The notes beneath the pieces were generated by a model, which worked only from the letters and a program-made list of their open reading frames with translations, was not told the DNA's origin and did no database searches. The translations under genes and the position numbers were made by a program. Below are positions 11,906 through 23,147 of a DNA stretch of 64,000 nt, one piece after another (within the stretch, counting starts at the first letter, position 1; each line of letters begins with the position of its first letter). Source of the stretch: Ryuthela nishihirai (taxonomy: Eukaryota; Arthropoda; Arachnida; Araneae; Heptathelidae); contig JAWZYU010000001.1 of NCBI GenBank assembly GCA_038380435.1, forward strand, positions 16,038,001 through 16,102,000, given 5' to 3'.

Positions 11906-13485
11906 TAGCTAATGGTAAGGTAATTGAATGCGAGGTTTGAGTGGTGGCATACGTCAGCATCTTATAAGAAACCTTAAAAAATCTAAACAATGGCATTATT
12001 TTTAGGCAGAGCAAAAGTTGGTTATAAAAGGAAGATAAATCCATCACTAGCTTAAATATCCACCCTATATCAGAATCTGAAATTATTTTCTCCACCTCTA
12101 AATTAAACCTACATAATTCACCTAGGGTAGGTGAAACTAATACAGAAATATTTATAACAGGGAAAGTTTCTACAGTAATATGGTTGATTGCAAATTTAAC
12201 GTTTTCTATGACAAAAGTGTTTTTCCTGATATTTTACAAAAGGTGTCTGAATCTGAAATTTCTAGAATTTCTAGATTATTTTATGATAATTAAAGGACAA
12301 CAGTCTATTTTCTGTTTTAGGAAAATATTTTCCATTATTGCGCTCAATAGAATTGAGCATATCAACTGAAGGATCAATATTTTGAAATCATAAGTGCTAG
12401 AGGATGCATTGAAGAACATTTTCACCTAGGCAGAATTTCGTGAATGGTTTAGAGCAGAGGTTCCCAAACTTATTTGTCCTAACGCTCCCTTTTCAGAAAA
12501 ATAAAATTACTCAGCGCCCCTCTGGAAATCTATCTTTTTTAAGCGAACAAACAGAAAGGTACAGTGACAAATTTGCGTTCTTTTATGTATCCATATTTTT
12601 AACTACTTCCTACAACATAGTAAAGAAAGATGTTGTTGTAAATAAGACACCTAAGCTTGAAATTATAAAATTATTTATTAAAATCAACCATAGTAACATT
12701 CGACTTTAACTCTATGTTACACAACAGATGAAACATGTGCGAAAGGTTTTTCAAAATTTTCTTATCTTCCCTTCTTTTTTATGCTTCCCCCCAATTGGAC
12801 CCGAGGCTACTACCGACCCCCTAGATCGTTCCAGTGCCCCCCAGGGGGCGGTATCGCCCACTTTGGGAAACATTGGTTTAGAGCTTCAGATTTTTGTGGT
12901 AGATTTCAAAAAGATTTTTAACGTTGCTGACCATCATAATTGTGTTCGATCGAGAGATAGTATGAAATATGATAAGTTGGTTAACATAATAATGGCACTC
13001 TATACTAACAGTAAGCTTGGGAAGGAGTTAATAAAGTTTGTAGATTTGCTTATGCATTGCTATTAGATTTGCATTTGCTGCTTTTCTCTTGTTTGCTTAT
13101 CGATTATGTTATGAGAATTTACCTGAAAAGGTGAGATTTGAATTTTAAATAGTCTAACTAGGTAGATTTATAGATATTTAAAAATGTCTGCTTTTGCAAA
13201 ACGATGCTGACGAAATGAATTCTTTCATTACGAATGTATGCATAAATGTATGTGATACAGTAAGTTTAGTGATAAATAGCGAGGAATCTATAATGATGAA
13301 AAGTATGTCAGTTCTTTCCAATAAACGTTCTTCAGTTCCTTTGAATAGCTGGGCTCAGTTTAATTTTCCTCTGGAGTTGTGTGGCAGGGACTGATGATGT
13401 GAAACACGAATTAAATAACAGAATGGGTATTCCTGCTAGTACTTTTATGATTATGTCGATATTGTGGAAAAACTTATGTACACAC
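11906..13485 (+). pseudogene. RTE-type LINE relic (EN-RT linker and RT), interrupted by a hAT MITE
   Basis: The sequence tracks the minus-strand RTE copy of 42.3-45.7 kb, read in reverse complement, from about 11910 (GGTAAGGTAATTGAATG) through 13485 with many substitutions. Recognisable protein pieces are VDFKKIFNVADHHN (RT domain, 12900-12950), LVNIIMALYTN, NDADEMNSFI (13200) and VSLVINSEES (13260). The match continues across the MITE at 12455-12875, which shows the LINE was there first. Reverse transcriptase would copy LINE RNA at a nicked target; this copy is dead and is one of six RTE fragments in the window. Confidence 0.82.
12447..12883. mobile_element. hAT-type MITE inside the RTE relic
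   Basis: The element is 12455-12875 (421 bp), flanked by perfect 8-bp duplications GTTTAGAG at 12447-12454 and 12876-12883. The ends CAGAGGTTCCCAAAC and (reverse complement) CAATGTTTCCCAAAG are inverted. The inner block GGGGGCGGTATCGCCC resembles the terminal block of the full hAT at 666-3912, so this is probably a non-autonomous relative. No coding sequence. Confidence 0.93.
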
Positions 13486-13891
13486 CTAAATATTAGAATT
13501 AGATAAAATAATAATTTCGTCCTTTATTAAGTTTGCTATGGTGATGATAATAAATCCTTACGAGCGCGATAACAGGAAAACTTATGTTTTTGATTCTTTA
13601 AATCGCCTATACAGTTGATTCCAGATGCTTACGCAGTATCTTTCGTTTTTAGTGGTTTGAGTATTATATTATTATTATAATAATTTATTACATGCGAGGA
13701 AGGAGGTTACAGTAAAGCGAATGTACAAGTAATTTTAGATATTAATTTAAATGTTCAAGTGGCTTGATGCCCAGTACATTTCGGAAATTGAAAAAGATAT
13801 ATTAAAGACAGTACAAATATGCAAGCATGTGTACAGGATTTACAGAATTTTTTGATACATTTAAATAAAATGACTAAAAGCTGTACAGACA
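13486..13891. other. AT-rich spacer
   Basis: No recognised content. Confidence 0.45.
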
Positions 13892-15059
13892 TACACCGAA
13901 GTGCCAAAACATTATGATCACCTGCCTAATATGATATTGGTCCTCCACGTGCAATCAAAACAGCTCTTGAGGCGAGGCATTGAGACTACAAGATTTCTAA
14001 AGGTGTTTTGTGGTATCTGGTACCAACACTTTAGCAGCAGATCCTTTAACTCTTGTAAGTTAAGGGGTTGAGCCGCCGCAGATCGGATATGCTGTTCTAA
14101 CACAAACCACAGATGTTCGATTGGATTGATATCTGGAGAATTTGGAGGCCAGGGCAATACCTGGAAGCCTTCCTCATGTTCTGCGAACCATTCTCCAACA
14201 AACCTGGCAGTGTGGCATGCACATTATCCTTCTGAAAGAAATGTGAAAGGATGTACTTGGTCTGCAATGATGTTTAGGTAGGTGGTAGACGCCATAGTTT
14301 CCTGTACATGAATGGCTGGACCCAGGTTTCCCAGCAGAACATTTCCCAAAGTATTACACTTCCTCCACCACCTTGTTTTCATGTCACGGTTCATCCTGGT
14401 GCCAACACTTCCCCAAGTAAACGACGCACACATAACCGGCCGTCCACATGGTGCAACAGGAAACGAGATTCATCGGACCAGACTACATTCTTCCAATCAT
14501 TCAAGGTCCAGTTTTGATACTCGAGAGCCCATTGTAGTCACTTTCGGCAATGAACCGAAACTACCACAAGCACTCGGCAGCACAGCCCCATTTTCAACAG
14601 GGTTCGATGTACTGTGTGTTGTGACACGTTACTCCTTTTACCAGCATTCAAATCACGGGCGAGTTGTGTCACAATATTCTTTCTGTTGTCTCGTACCATA
14701 CGGGATAGCCTTCGCTCACGTCTAGCATCGATGAGCTATGGTCGGCCCACATCTTGCCGGTGGTTCGTAGTTTTTCCCTCCTCGGACTACTTCTTGAAGG
14801 TATTAACCACGGCTGACCGTGAGCACCCCACAACGCTTACCATCTCGGAAATGTTCTGAGCCAGTCATCTGACCATTAAAATTTGGTCTTTGTCAAACTC
14901 ACTTAAGTCCGCTGCGTTTCCCATCTGAAGAACAAAGAATAACACTGATTAACAGAGCTCAGTGTCAGGTGTTATTTCATTTCATGATCTTCACACGCGT
15001 CATTTATCTATAGTTGCTTCGATTTGCATAAAGACATAATGTTTTGACAATTCGGTGTA
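13892..15059 (-). mobile_element. Tc1-like transposon, both ends present
   Basis: The element is 13894-15057 with TA at 13892-13893 and 15058-15059. The left end reads CACCGAAGTGCCAAAACATT and the right end, reverse-complemented, CACCGAATTGTCAAAACATT. Length 1164 bp. The transposase relic is on the minus strand. Confidence 0.92.
13918..14924 (-). pseudogene. Tc1-like transposase, decayed
   Basis: The minus-strand start at 14922-14924 reads MGNAADLSEFDKDQILMVR, then a TGA, then LAQNISEMVSVVGCSRSAVV, an N-terminal helix-turn-helix. The middle is frameshifted. The last 79 residues (14157-13918) are open and begin MPWPPNSPDINPIEHLW, the DD34E C-terminal motif, with a family-like ending. The open tail plus clear ends suggest moderate age. 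It is inactive because of the stop after residue 19 and the frameshifts. Confidence 0.87.
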
Positions 15060-15967
15060 TAATATGAAAATGATAATGAATGTAGTAAAATAAGGGGAGA
15101 GTAGTTTGAAACAACATAAAATAATATTAGATAATTAGACAAAGGAAAAAAGATCGCGAATAATCCAAGCGATGCTAAGGAAAAAGATCTAAGGAAAAAA
15201 GGATGCAAAGGAAAAAAGATCGCGAATAATCCAGCAAAGATGGGAGGGGGAAGCGGGGTGGGGAAGCATTGTTGGTCAACCCTTTCAATATTCTAATAGG
15301 AGTCGAGTAATATAGTTTTTGAATTTTGTGTAGAATTTAAAGAAGTGATATCGCTCGGTAGAGAGTTCTAAGGTAAGGCTGTCTGAAAAGTAAAAGAAAT
15401 TTCACCATACTTAGCTTTAAAAATCTTGGGAATAGAAAACATTTATTATCAGAGTGAAGGATGTGGCGATGTAGTAATGGCATATAAGGTGTAAGAATCA
15501 AATGAAAAGGGTGAGATTTGCTATAAATAGTGTCGTGAATTAGCAGGTTAATCGAAAGTGTCAGCGACCACCTCAGTATCTTATGCAGGGTGAAACTGCG
15601 TCTGTTTATTCATATAGAAATATAGACTAAGGAATAGAATTAGTAATAGTGTGCCTAAAGGCCTCAGAAAAAGAAGGTGACCTAGAATGAAAGAGGTGAA
15701 CAATGCCAAATAGGAGAATAAACATATTTTGTAAAAATTATCCTGTTCATGCAATAGTTCATGATAGATATGTTGGGAGAACTAAATTACACAGTCTAGT
15801 TAACTTCCGCAGCCCATTGCTGCCTTGAAGATTATATATGTGTTTATATAAGACGTAACAGTCTACACCTCTTCTGTCTAAACTGTGTTACAAAAAATTC
15901 ATACACACGTTCATTAAAATGAAATTTATCTTTCGAATAACCTTGGGCCTTAAGAAAACACAAGGTA
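15060..15967. other. Unrecognised stretch with a 66-bp imperfect tandem duplication
   Basis: A 27-base string starting AAAGGAAAAAAGATCGCG occurs at 15141 and again at 15207. The rest (15250-15950) is denser in G than its surroundings and could be an unrecognised retroelement end, but I found no motif. Confidence 0.4.
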
Positions 15968-16164
15968 CAGTCGCTCAAAAAAGTATCCGAACACTATGGT
16001 TGATTACAGAATTCAGAAAAATATCTGGCAACGATTTTTTTTTAGAAATTAGTCACGTGACACGAAGGTTGCCAGATCACTAATTTCTAAAAAAAATTTT
16101 GCCAGATATTTTTCTGAATTCTGTAATCAACCATAGTGTTCGGATACTTTTTTGAGCGACTATA
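15966..16164. mobile_element. Long-palindrome MITE, copy 1 (TA target)
   Basis: The element is 15968-16162, TA on both sides. The left half, starting CAGTCGCTCAAAAAAGTATC, is repeated inverted as the right half, giving arms close to 95 bp with few mismatches and a centre around CACGTGACACGAAGG. It has no open frame. Two further copies are at 31061-31275 and 33335-33548. TA duplication and TIRs place it with Tc1/mariner-type MITEs. Confidence 0.9.
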
Positions 16165-16175
16165 CATTGCTGTAT

Positions 16176-16312
16176 GACCTTGACCATCTGTCTCCCAACA
16201 GCTGTCCGGTGGGTCCACTCCCTCAACCTTCTCTGAGTCTTCGGAGTCCTTGTGACCTGAACATTTAGCTCATTGTGTGGAGAAATGTGCCGCTCAGGTA
16301 AAACAACCCAAT
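16176..16312 (+). mobile_element. SINE family A, 3' fragment
   Basis: Matches the 3' third of the SINE from GACCATCTGTCTCCCAACAG to the end GTAAAACAACCCAA. The tRNA-like head is missing, so the copy is 5'-truncated. Confidence 0.8.
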
Positions 16313-16337
16313 CTCTCCCTAATATCAAGCATTAAAG

Positions 16338-16607
16338 AAATATCATCATGATCATCATCCTCAAGCAGCCATGGGCTACGGAGGTCCAACCAGACCGTGC
16401 AACTTAGTTCTCCAAGCAAGTCTATCCTGAGCTACATCTACTGCATCTGGCCACTACACACCAATTCTAACAAGGTCCTGTTTTACATTGTCTGCCCACC
16501 GCATCCTAGGTCTCCCCTTCTTTCTGAGGCCTTTAGGTAACACTGTTCATAACCCTATTCGCCAATCTATAATTATTCATACGGGCAACATGGCCAAACC
16601 AACGGAG
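16338..16607 (-). mobile_element. RTE-type LINE, 3' end fragment
   Basis: Matches the 3' terminal 260 bases of the RTE copy near 42.3 kb, including the tail of ATC/GAT repeats (16340-16360) and the C-terminal frame resembling RPRMRWADNVK. 5'-truncated, as is usual for LINE insertions. Confidence 0.85.
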
Positions 16608-17330
16608 TCAAAACTGTTTATATTAAGTATAAAGAAATATTAAAAAAAAAACTTTTGTAAATAATGTCTCAAGATATATTTTTCTTAAGAGGAAACATTG
16701 TCGCATTAGCTTTAGTATAGAGATTTAGTATAGATCCATCGAGTTCAAACTGAAAACTCTTCTAGACTATGAAAAAGAAAAAGCTTTGGACCGTTTGATT
16801 TATTTAAGCGAAAGAGATAGTTCATGCAATGTATACTGCAGTGGCGCCTCGTGACTAAAATATTTGGTAGAACACTTTGACTATTTCAGGCAGGGTACGA
16901 AAAACATAGGGAGATGCCTGATATTCAATTGAACTGAATGGAACTGAAAATGCATTTCGTAATGCATATATTCTTTTTTATTTCTTCAAATATTTTCAAA
17001 ACGCATTATTCAACAAAATTTTGGGAGAAATAAAGACAAAGTCGAAAAGGTGTTCTTGCCCTTTCTACTTCATTTTATTATTTTTACCCCACCACTGTAA
17101 TAATTACTTATATATATATTTTTTCCTCTCCGCTCTAGTGGCATTTAAAAAAAGCTATTCGTGGAAATTATGTCTAATAAGTAGGTTTCCTATTTTTTGA
17201 CTCTATTCCGATTATAAATATATATTTATTATTTTAAACTGAATTACTCATTGTAAATTATCACTTGAAAAGTTATCTAGATTTCATTATATTTAATTGG
17301 AAATATTACTTTATTATATGTATAATATTA
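16608..17330. other. AT-rich spacer
   Basis: No recognised content. Confidence 0.45.
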
Positions 17331-17812
17331 ATATGTCTGCTCACAAAAATTAGGGGATATTTCATCGCTTCATAGGGGCGGAGGTGGCTCAGTCGGTAGC
17401 GCGTCAGGCTCGTAATCTGTAGTTCCCAGGTTCGAGTCCCAGCTGGGTCAGCGTTGAGATTTATCTCCGCAAAATTCCCCGCCCTGCCCACGGTCAGTAG
17501 GGGACACCGATGGGCTTGGAAAGGCCGCCGTCCGTCGGATGGGACGTTAAGCCGTGGCCCCGTGTGCGGGAGAGCCATACCCTGTGCACGTTAAAGAACA
17601 CGCTGGATGGCCTTGACGGGAGACTACCATCTGTCTCCCAACAGCTGTTCCAGTGGGTCCCCTCCCCCAACCTTCTCTGAGCCTTCGGGGTCCATGTGAC
17701 CTGGCCATTTAGCCCATGGTGTGCAAAAAAGTGCCGCTCAGAGGTAAAACAACCCAACCCATCGCTTCATATTCATTTTGAAATATTCCCTAATTTTTGT
17801 GAGCAGTATATT
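17331..17812. mobile_element. Tc1/mariner-type MITE split by a SINE
   Basis: The left arm begins CTGCTCACAAAAATTAGGGG near 17337. The right arm, reverse-complemented, reads CTGCTCACAAAAATTAGGG and ends near 17808, with TA next to it. Without the SINE the arms are nearly adjacent, so the element was a short palindrome of about 85 bp. Confidence 0.75.
17363..17771 (+). mobile_element. SINE family A, full length, 12-bp target duplication
   Basis: The SINE is 17375-17759. The flanks CATCGCTTCATA at 17363-17374 and 17760-17771 are identical. A box GTGGCTCAGTCGGTAGCGCG, B box GGTTCGAGTCCC, then the body with GTGCACGTTAAAGAAC, ending in AACAACCCAACC. It is inserted between the two arms of a MITE, so it is younger than that MITE. 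This is one of the best-preserved copies and can serve as a reference for the family. Confidence 0.95.
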
Positions 17813-17869
17813 TATGTATATATTATAATTATATAATTCGAGGTGAGCGCCATCTCTCCCGCATTGTAA

Positions 17870-18600
17870 AATGCAGAATGAAGGTACACAGTGCAGATGA
17901 TAACCTCGGCATTCAATGACGAGGCAGCTACGAAGGTTTATGCAAAGACCATTCGACTTACGATGCCATGACTGGGCTATGGCAACCGATACCCACATCG
18001 AGTACCCTTTTCAACAGCACGTCATCAGGCTATGTCTCTGCAGTGGACGAAGGAACATTGCCAATGAACTGTAGAAGACTGGAAAGGGTAGCTTACTCCA
18101 ACGAATAGAGGTTCCAACTATAACACACCGACAAGAGGTTGCACTTTGTGGCGTAGACCATACAACGTCATGGACCCCAACTGTCAAGTCGGTTTGTTAC
18201 AGGCTGGTGGAGGCAGTATAATGTTCTGGGGCATGTTTTAGTGGGTCACCTTAAGACTATCATCACCGTACAAAACTATGTAGACATACTCGCTGACCAC
18301 CTGCACACGTTCATGGCTATCCGCTTCCCAGAGCAAGATGCTTTCTTTCAACAAGACAATGCCCCATTCCCGTTTGACGAAGGAATGGTCGAAGGAACAA
18401 TCCAGTGAGTTAACAACCCTCTGATGGCCCTATCACTCTCTGATTTGAACCCTATTGAGCATCTGTGGGACTACGTGGAGCAATGCATTCGAGCATTAAC
18501 CCACTACTGACAACTCTCGGTGTTTTATGGACGGTTATCCTGAAATGCAATGGAGTTGAAGCTACCACTATTGGTAGGAACTTTAGACAGTAATTGTATA
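17870..18600 (+). pseudogene. Tc1-like transposase relic
   Basis: Frames in order show WTKEHCQ (18035), a segment like GGGSIMFWGMF (18205-18240), FNKTMPH in place of the QQDNAP motif (18350), and an LNPIEHLWDYVE-like end (18445-18480). This is the catalytic domain of a Tc1-like element with numerous breaks. The N-terminal DNA-binding part is not clear, and I could not match terminal repeats. The MITE just upstream may be unrelated. Confidence 0.7.
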
Positions 18601-18682
18601 AGTGGAAACATTTCTAGAACTAGAATTAAAAGAGAGTGCGTCTAGAACAAGGGTTCGAATCCTTTAATGGTCTCTAGTCAAG

Positions 18683-18890
18683 ATTTATACCAACTGATAT
18701 AAGGTATCCTGTCATAAGATTTCTCGGGAACGGGAATCACATACCAAAAACAACCTAGATTTTTGCTCAAACGAGTGAAGCAAGTTCGGGATCCGTAATC
18801 ACGCTCAAAGCCATTACAGTCCGATGGTTTAAATGATCAGCACCAAGACATACGAAGTAAATCACGCCTCAGCACGTGAAAAGATCATAT
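18683..18890 (-). mobile_element. RTE-type LINE, 5' UTR fragment
   Basis: Aligns by eye with 45465-45680: both contain a CTGATATAAGGTATCC string, then an AAGTYCRGGATCC-like stretch and GGTTTAAATGATCAGCACCA-like text. Only the untranslated 5' region is present. Confidence 0.65.
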
Positions 18891-21625
18891 AAAAAGTACC
18901 TATTCACTTCTAGTTCTGTACATCAGCACAGGGGACTGTACTCAATTTCCATCAAGTGTATTGCTAGCTACTAATTACTGACAATGTACATCATTCCTTA
19001 AAAAGTATATACATGAATACATAAAAAAGTATTTAAAAGTACGTCAAATAATATGAAACTAGCATAGTAAACTTATTTTAATTATTCTTTTAGGGATAAT
19101 TAAAATGATCAATAATAAAAAAGCAAAACAAGAATTAAACGTTGTAAAAAGAAATGTAATTTATCCAAAAAAATATAAGCTCAGACATCAATTTATTCAA
19201 ACCTATTCCTTAGAAACACACGCACTTTGTACTCAGTATAAAAATGGTTTAAATATTTATGATTTAATTTCCTGAAAAATGCTAATTTGAACATCTTTAG
19301 AAAACCATGTTAGTAACAATACAGTTACTAGGTAATTTGATCAAATGCAGTTCACTTGTATATCTACTTCAATTCAATGATCAAATGCAGTTCACTTGTA
19401 TATCTACTTTTTCGAGCAGAAAATCTTTAATTATTCCTCATCTACGAATGTTTTCGAATATCGAAATACTCTATCACTTAAGAAAGACCTAGCTGTATTA
19501 ATGGAATAATTAAATGCATACATTTTGGCTGACACGAGGTATATTTCATTAATTCCTTTAGCTATATTTCGGTACAATTCATTTTTTGAAATTACTCTTC
19601 TTCAAAGTGTAATTTGAATGGGATTTTGGTCTCGTTCTATTCATGTTTTTTGTGCTGGATTACAACGATTCTTTCATACAAAGTAATTGATATATTCCAG
19701 TATGAAATTTTGGGAAAATAACACTGGATATAAATATATGTCTTATATTTCATGCATTGTATTTAAGACAGAAATTATATTTTTTCTGTGTGTTTAATTC
19801 AAAAGAGCTTGGTGAACGAAATTCGTTTTCTATGAGGGATGTGGGGTTGGAAATGCTTCGTTGAATTGAAAGATAGAAAGCTAATGAATCCACAAAAGCA
19901 TTAAATAGCCCAGTTGTTTGCAATATACGGTGACTTGTTTGCTCCCTGAGTCCTCGAAAACGTGACGACAGAAGACACACACTTCATTCTGTTAACCAAA
20001 GAACAGAATGCATTCTAATCTAACAAATCTGACTGAAGATGAGGGTCCTCTATCTTGAGCTGCAGGACGAAGAAGGAATAAAAAAGAATACCTGAGTGCT
20101 TTATCTGCTGCGCAGCCTTCTGTAGCTAATTAGGAAACTAATGAGGAGCCTAATTACAGATTGAGAAGTCCTCCGATGGTCGTGGTGCGACTCTCCTGCC
20201 TTAGGAACATCTGAAGCCAGAGTGATTACTGCACGAACGATGGATACCGCCAACAAAATACGAAAGAAATCTCAAGAACATACTAGTTGGTTACTGTTAC
20301 AAACTTACATTTTTATTTTGTAGAGTATCCAGTTTTTCATTTTCTCTATCCCATGAGAATTTGTTGTTGAAACTTTCTTTTTCGTAGAGTGGGGGAACTG
20401 TTTTTTTTTTATTTTGAAGATAGATTTCTTCAAGATCTTCTAGTTTTTTGATTGATTTTTTATTGATTTTTTTACTGGTTTTTTTACTGTTTCTTTTTAC
20501 ACGAAGGCTTTTGGAACTCAGTCTGTTTTTATAACCTTTTTTATCCCTTTAAGTTAACGCTTTTGAGTCTTTTAACTTAGAAATATTTTTATGTTGAGTT
20601 ATGTCTTTTTTTTCACTGTGTATTGGGGAGATAAATACGCAGCTAACACCGATATATGAAATATTTCTCTTATTTGAAAAGCAACAACAGCAACAACAAC
20701 AATCAAACTGTAATTTAAATAAAAAAAGTAAGTTAAATTAGTAAAACTAAATTGAAAGAATATATGAAAAAAAATAATTAGCTGATAATTATATGTAGTG
20801 ATTTGTTGGCTATTTATGATGTAAAACAATGAGTGACTGATTAACCTCCGTTAGATTGGATTTATTCACTTTCCTGCAGAAAAACTATTTAGCATTGCGG
20901 GTGAAAATGTAAATATATTCTTTATTTCTGTGAATAAAAAGTTAGTTTAAAACATGGAACAAAGAGCGTGACTACTTACAAATTCAGAATATTGTGTGGC
21001 TAATAAGTTTCTCATATTGCTAATTACAAAATTCGCATCTTTTCAATTACTGTCAGATCTCAGTTTTTTTTTCTGTGACGGGAATAGGATATTTTTTTAA
21101 CTAAGGACTACTCTTGAAGCTTATGTCAGTTAAGTTATAATTATACAAAAACATGAGAAAGTCATTAAATTCGAAACTGCACTTTAGTATTAAAACAAGC
21201 CAATCATGACCGATACTATATCTCCCCAGAATGAACTAGATTTGGGCCTGTCCCTAATATTGTGGCAAATAGTGGTGTCTTTAGGCGAGAAATTTAATTT
21301 TATTTTTAAATAATTTCTCATTGATTAAATGTTTTTGATGAAGCTTATCAGTCAAACAATAAAATTACTTTTAAATTAATTACTCCTATAATAAATAAAT
21401 AAAAATAATAACAATATAAATAAACAATTCATTTTAATTTCTCATTTTATTTTGAAGAAACTGAAATAATTTTCTCGAGTTTGTCTTTGAAATGTTTTAC
21501 TTTAAGCTCCTTGAGACATAACTCCATTAGGCAATAATTTACAACTCTTACCTCATGGCCCTCAAGCCAGTGCACTATTACTGAATCACTAAGATGCCAA
21601 CTGAGTTCTAACGAATCATTAGTCA
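18891..21625. other. AT-rich region; 40-bp tandem duplication at 19338-19409
   Basis: About 2.7 kb without a recognisable gene. The string starting TGATCAAATGCAGTTCACTT occurs at 19338 and 19378 (period 40). At 20400-20520 there are T-rich runs. A less AT-rich stretch at 19980-20260 contains no motif I know. Confidence 0.5.
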
Positions 21626-21720
21626 ATTTAGAGTAGGGGTGCATAAACATTTTTAGCATCGGGTAGGATAGAAAAGTATTGTTTGCTGTAGGCCAATAGT
21701 TGAGAGGGGGCGAATAAAAG
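21626..21720. mobile_element. Possible hAT-type terminus
   Basis: ATTTAGAG (21626-21633) precedes TAGGGGTGCATAAACATTTT, which resembles the CAGGGGTGGGCAAACTTTT-type ends of some hAT elements, followed by GAGAGGGGGCG. The opposite end was not found, so this may be a single eroded end. Confidence 0.4.
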
Positions 21721-22097
21721 AACACAAAAAAGTTTAACTTCGCTTATTACATTTTACTTGTGATATGTATAGGTACAATAAGAAAAAAAAATATGTTAAT
21801 AAAATATTTATTTTGACTTCAAAACTGAAAACTTGTCGAACAGTATTTGAAGGATGGGACTGGATTCCAGAAATGAGTTGCTGAACATTCGGCTTCAACG
21901 ACAGTGTAAGATAGTGTATAATGTAATTTAAATTTTCATATTACACTGTTCAGGTATGTCGGTAATAATAGAGTTTAAAAAGTACTCTAAATATAATATT
22001 GGTAATTGTGAAATATTAGCTACATTAATGGGATTCAAATGCAGAGGGAAATGTGCTCCCTGTTTTCATTTTTATTGTGTAGAAGTTATGAAAAGGT
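21721..22097. other. AT-rich spacer
   Basis: No recognised content. Confidence 0.4.
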
Positions 22098-22490
22098 AAA
22101 CATGCAAGTGTGAAAAAATTCACCCGTCCGCCTCCAGGACTCAAAATCTCCTGGTTAAGCGCCAGTTGCTTTACTAGTTGATCTCAGTCGGGGGTAATTC
22201 ACAATTGCTTAAGGAGGTTATGATAGTTGTGCTATGAAGCTTTACCATATGATTCTAAGTGTCGGGGAGCTCATATACTCTATTTACACCGATGAGAACC
22301 GAGTTTTTATAACCACATATCAAGTGATATTATACCTTGGGTTATTCAGATGCACAGCATCCGAGCTCTGTATGGAAATAACTTCTCATGCCGTAGGACG
22401 GTGACTAATTTGATAGGATAGCAACCAAGAGATCCTGAGTTCTAGTCCAGGAGGTGGACAAGTGTTTTTTTTTCACAACTTGCTTGTTAC
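22098..22490. mobile_element. Foldback element with tRNA-like arms
   Basis: The outer arms (about 22098-22190 and 22400-22490) are inverted and alignable: GCAAGTTGTGAAAAA-like, then GTCCACCTCCTGGACT-like strings. Each arm looks like a tRNA-derived unit; the right arm contains TGAGTTCTAGTCCAGGAGG, a weak B box, and the left arm holds its inverted counterpart. No protein. Compare the similar structure at 50185-50465. Confidence 0.55.
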
Positions 22491-22755
22491 TACAAACATG
22501 ACCATCAGTGTGGAATAATTCCTTCCGTCTTTTACAGAGGAGTTTTATAAAAACGAAAACTAGGAATAAGAAGATGTGGAAATCTTAGAATGAAAAGAAA
22601 TTATAATGGTTTTAGGTGTTATAGCATTCTATCTACATGGTCAGTGCGATTGGCTTCTGATTAAAAAGACATGTATTCCTGACCCAGTAAGGCATTGATG
22701 TTTTTATTTTTGGTGATGTCTTTCTGCTGAGGTTTCATCTTCCTCATGGATTTTC
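22491..22755. other. Short spacer
   Basis: No recognised content. Confidence 0.4.
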
Positions 22756-23147
22756 TCTACAGTCTGTGGGGCGGGGGTGACTCAGTCGGTAGCGCGCCAG
22801 GCTCGTAATCTGTAGTTCCCAGGTTCGAGTCCCAGCTGCGTCAGCGTTGAGATTTATCTCCACAAAATTCCCCGGGGACATCGATGGGCTTGGAAAGGCC
22901 ACCGTCCGTCGGATGGGACGTTAAGCCGTGGCCCCTTGTGCGGGAGAGACCTACCCTGTGCACGTTAAAGAACACGCTGGATGGCCTTGACGGAAGGCTA
23001 CCATCTGTCTCCCAACAGTTGTTCCAGTAGGTTCCCTCCCCCAACCTTCTCTGAGCCTTCGGGGTCCATGTGACCTGGCCATTTAGCCCATGGTGTGCAA
23101 AAAAGTGCCGCTCAGAGGTAAAAACAACCCAACAATCTACAGTCTGT
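22756..23147 (+). mobile_element. SINE family A with an internal deletion and 12-bp target duplication
   Basis: The SINE is 22768-23135, flanked by TCTACAGTCTGT at 22756-22767 and 23136-23147. Compared with the 17.4-kb copy it lacks about 20 bases after AAAATTCCCC (near 22873). Head boxes and tail are intact. Confidence 0.94.

Noticed and set aside
17375..17450. tRNA-Met-like gene at the SINE heads (also 22768, 34021, 36215)
   Set aside because: A and B boxes are good, but the acceptor stem does not close and each head is followed by the same 300-base body and flanked by target duplications. These are SINEs.
21447..21725. 92-codon minus-strand frame (MFFYSPPLNY...)
   Set aside because: No recognisable domain; its first part lies over a likely hAT terminus. 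Probably chance, although I cannot exclude an unknown relic in 21447-21625.
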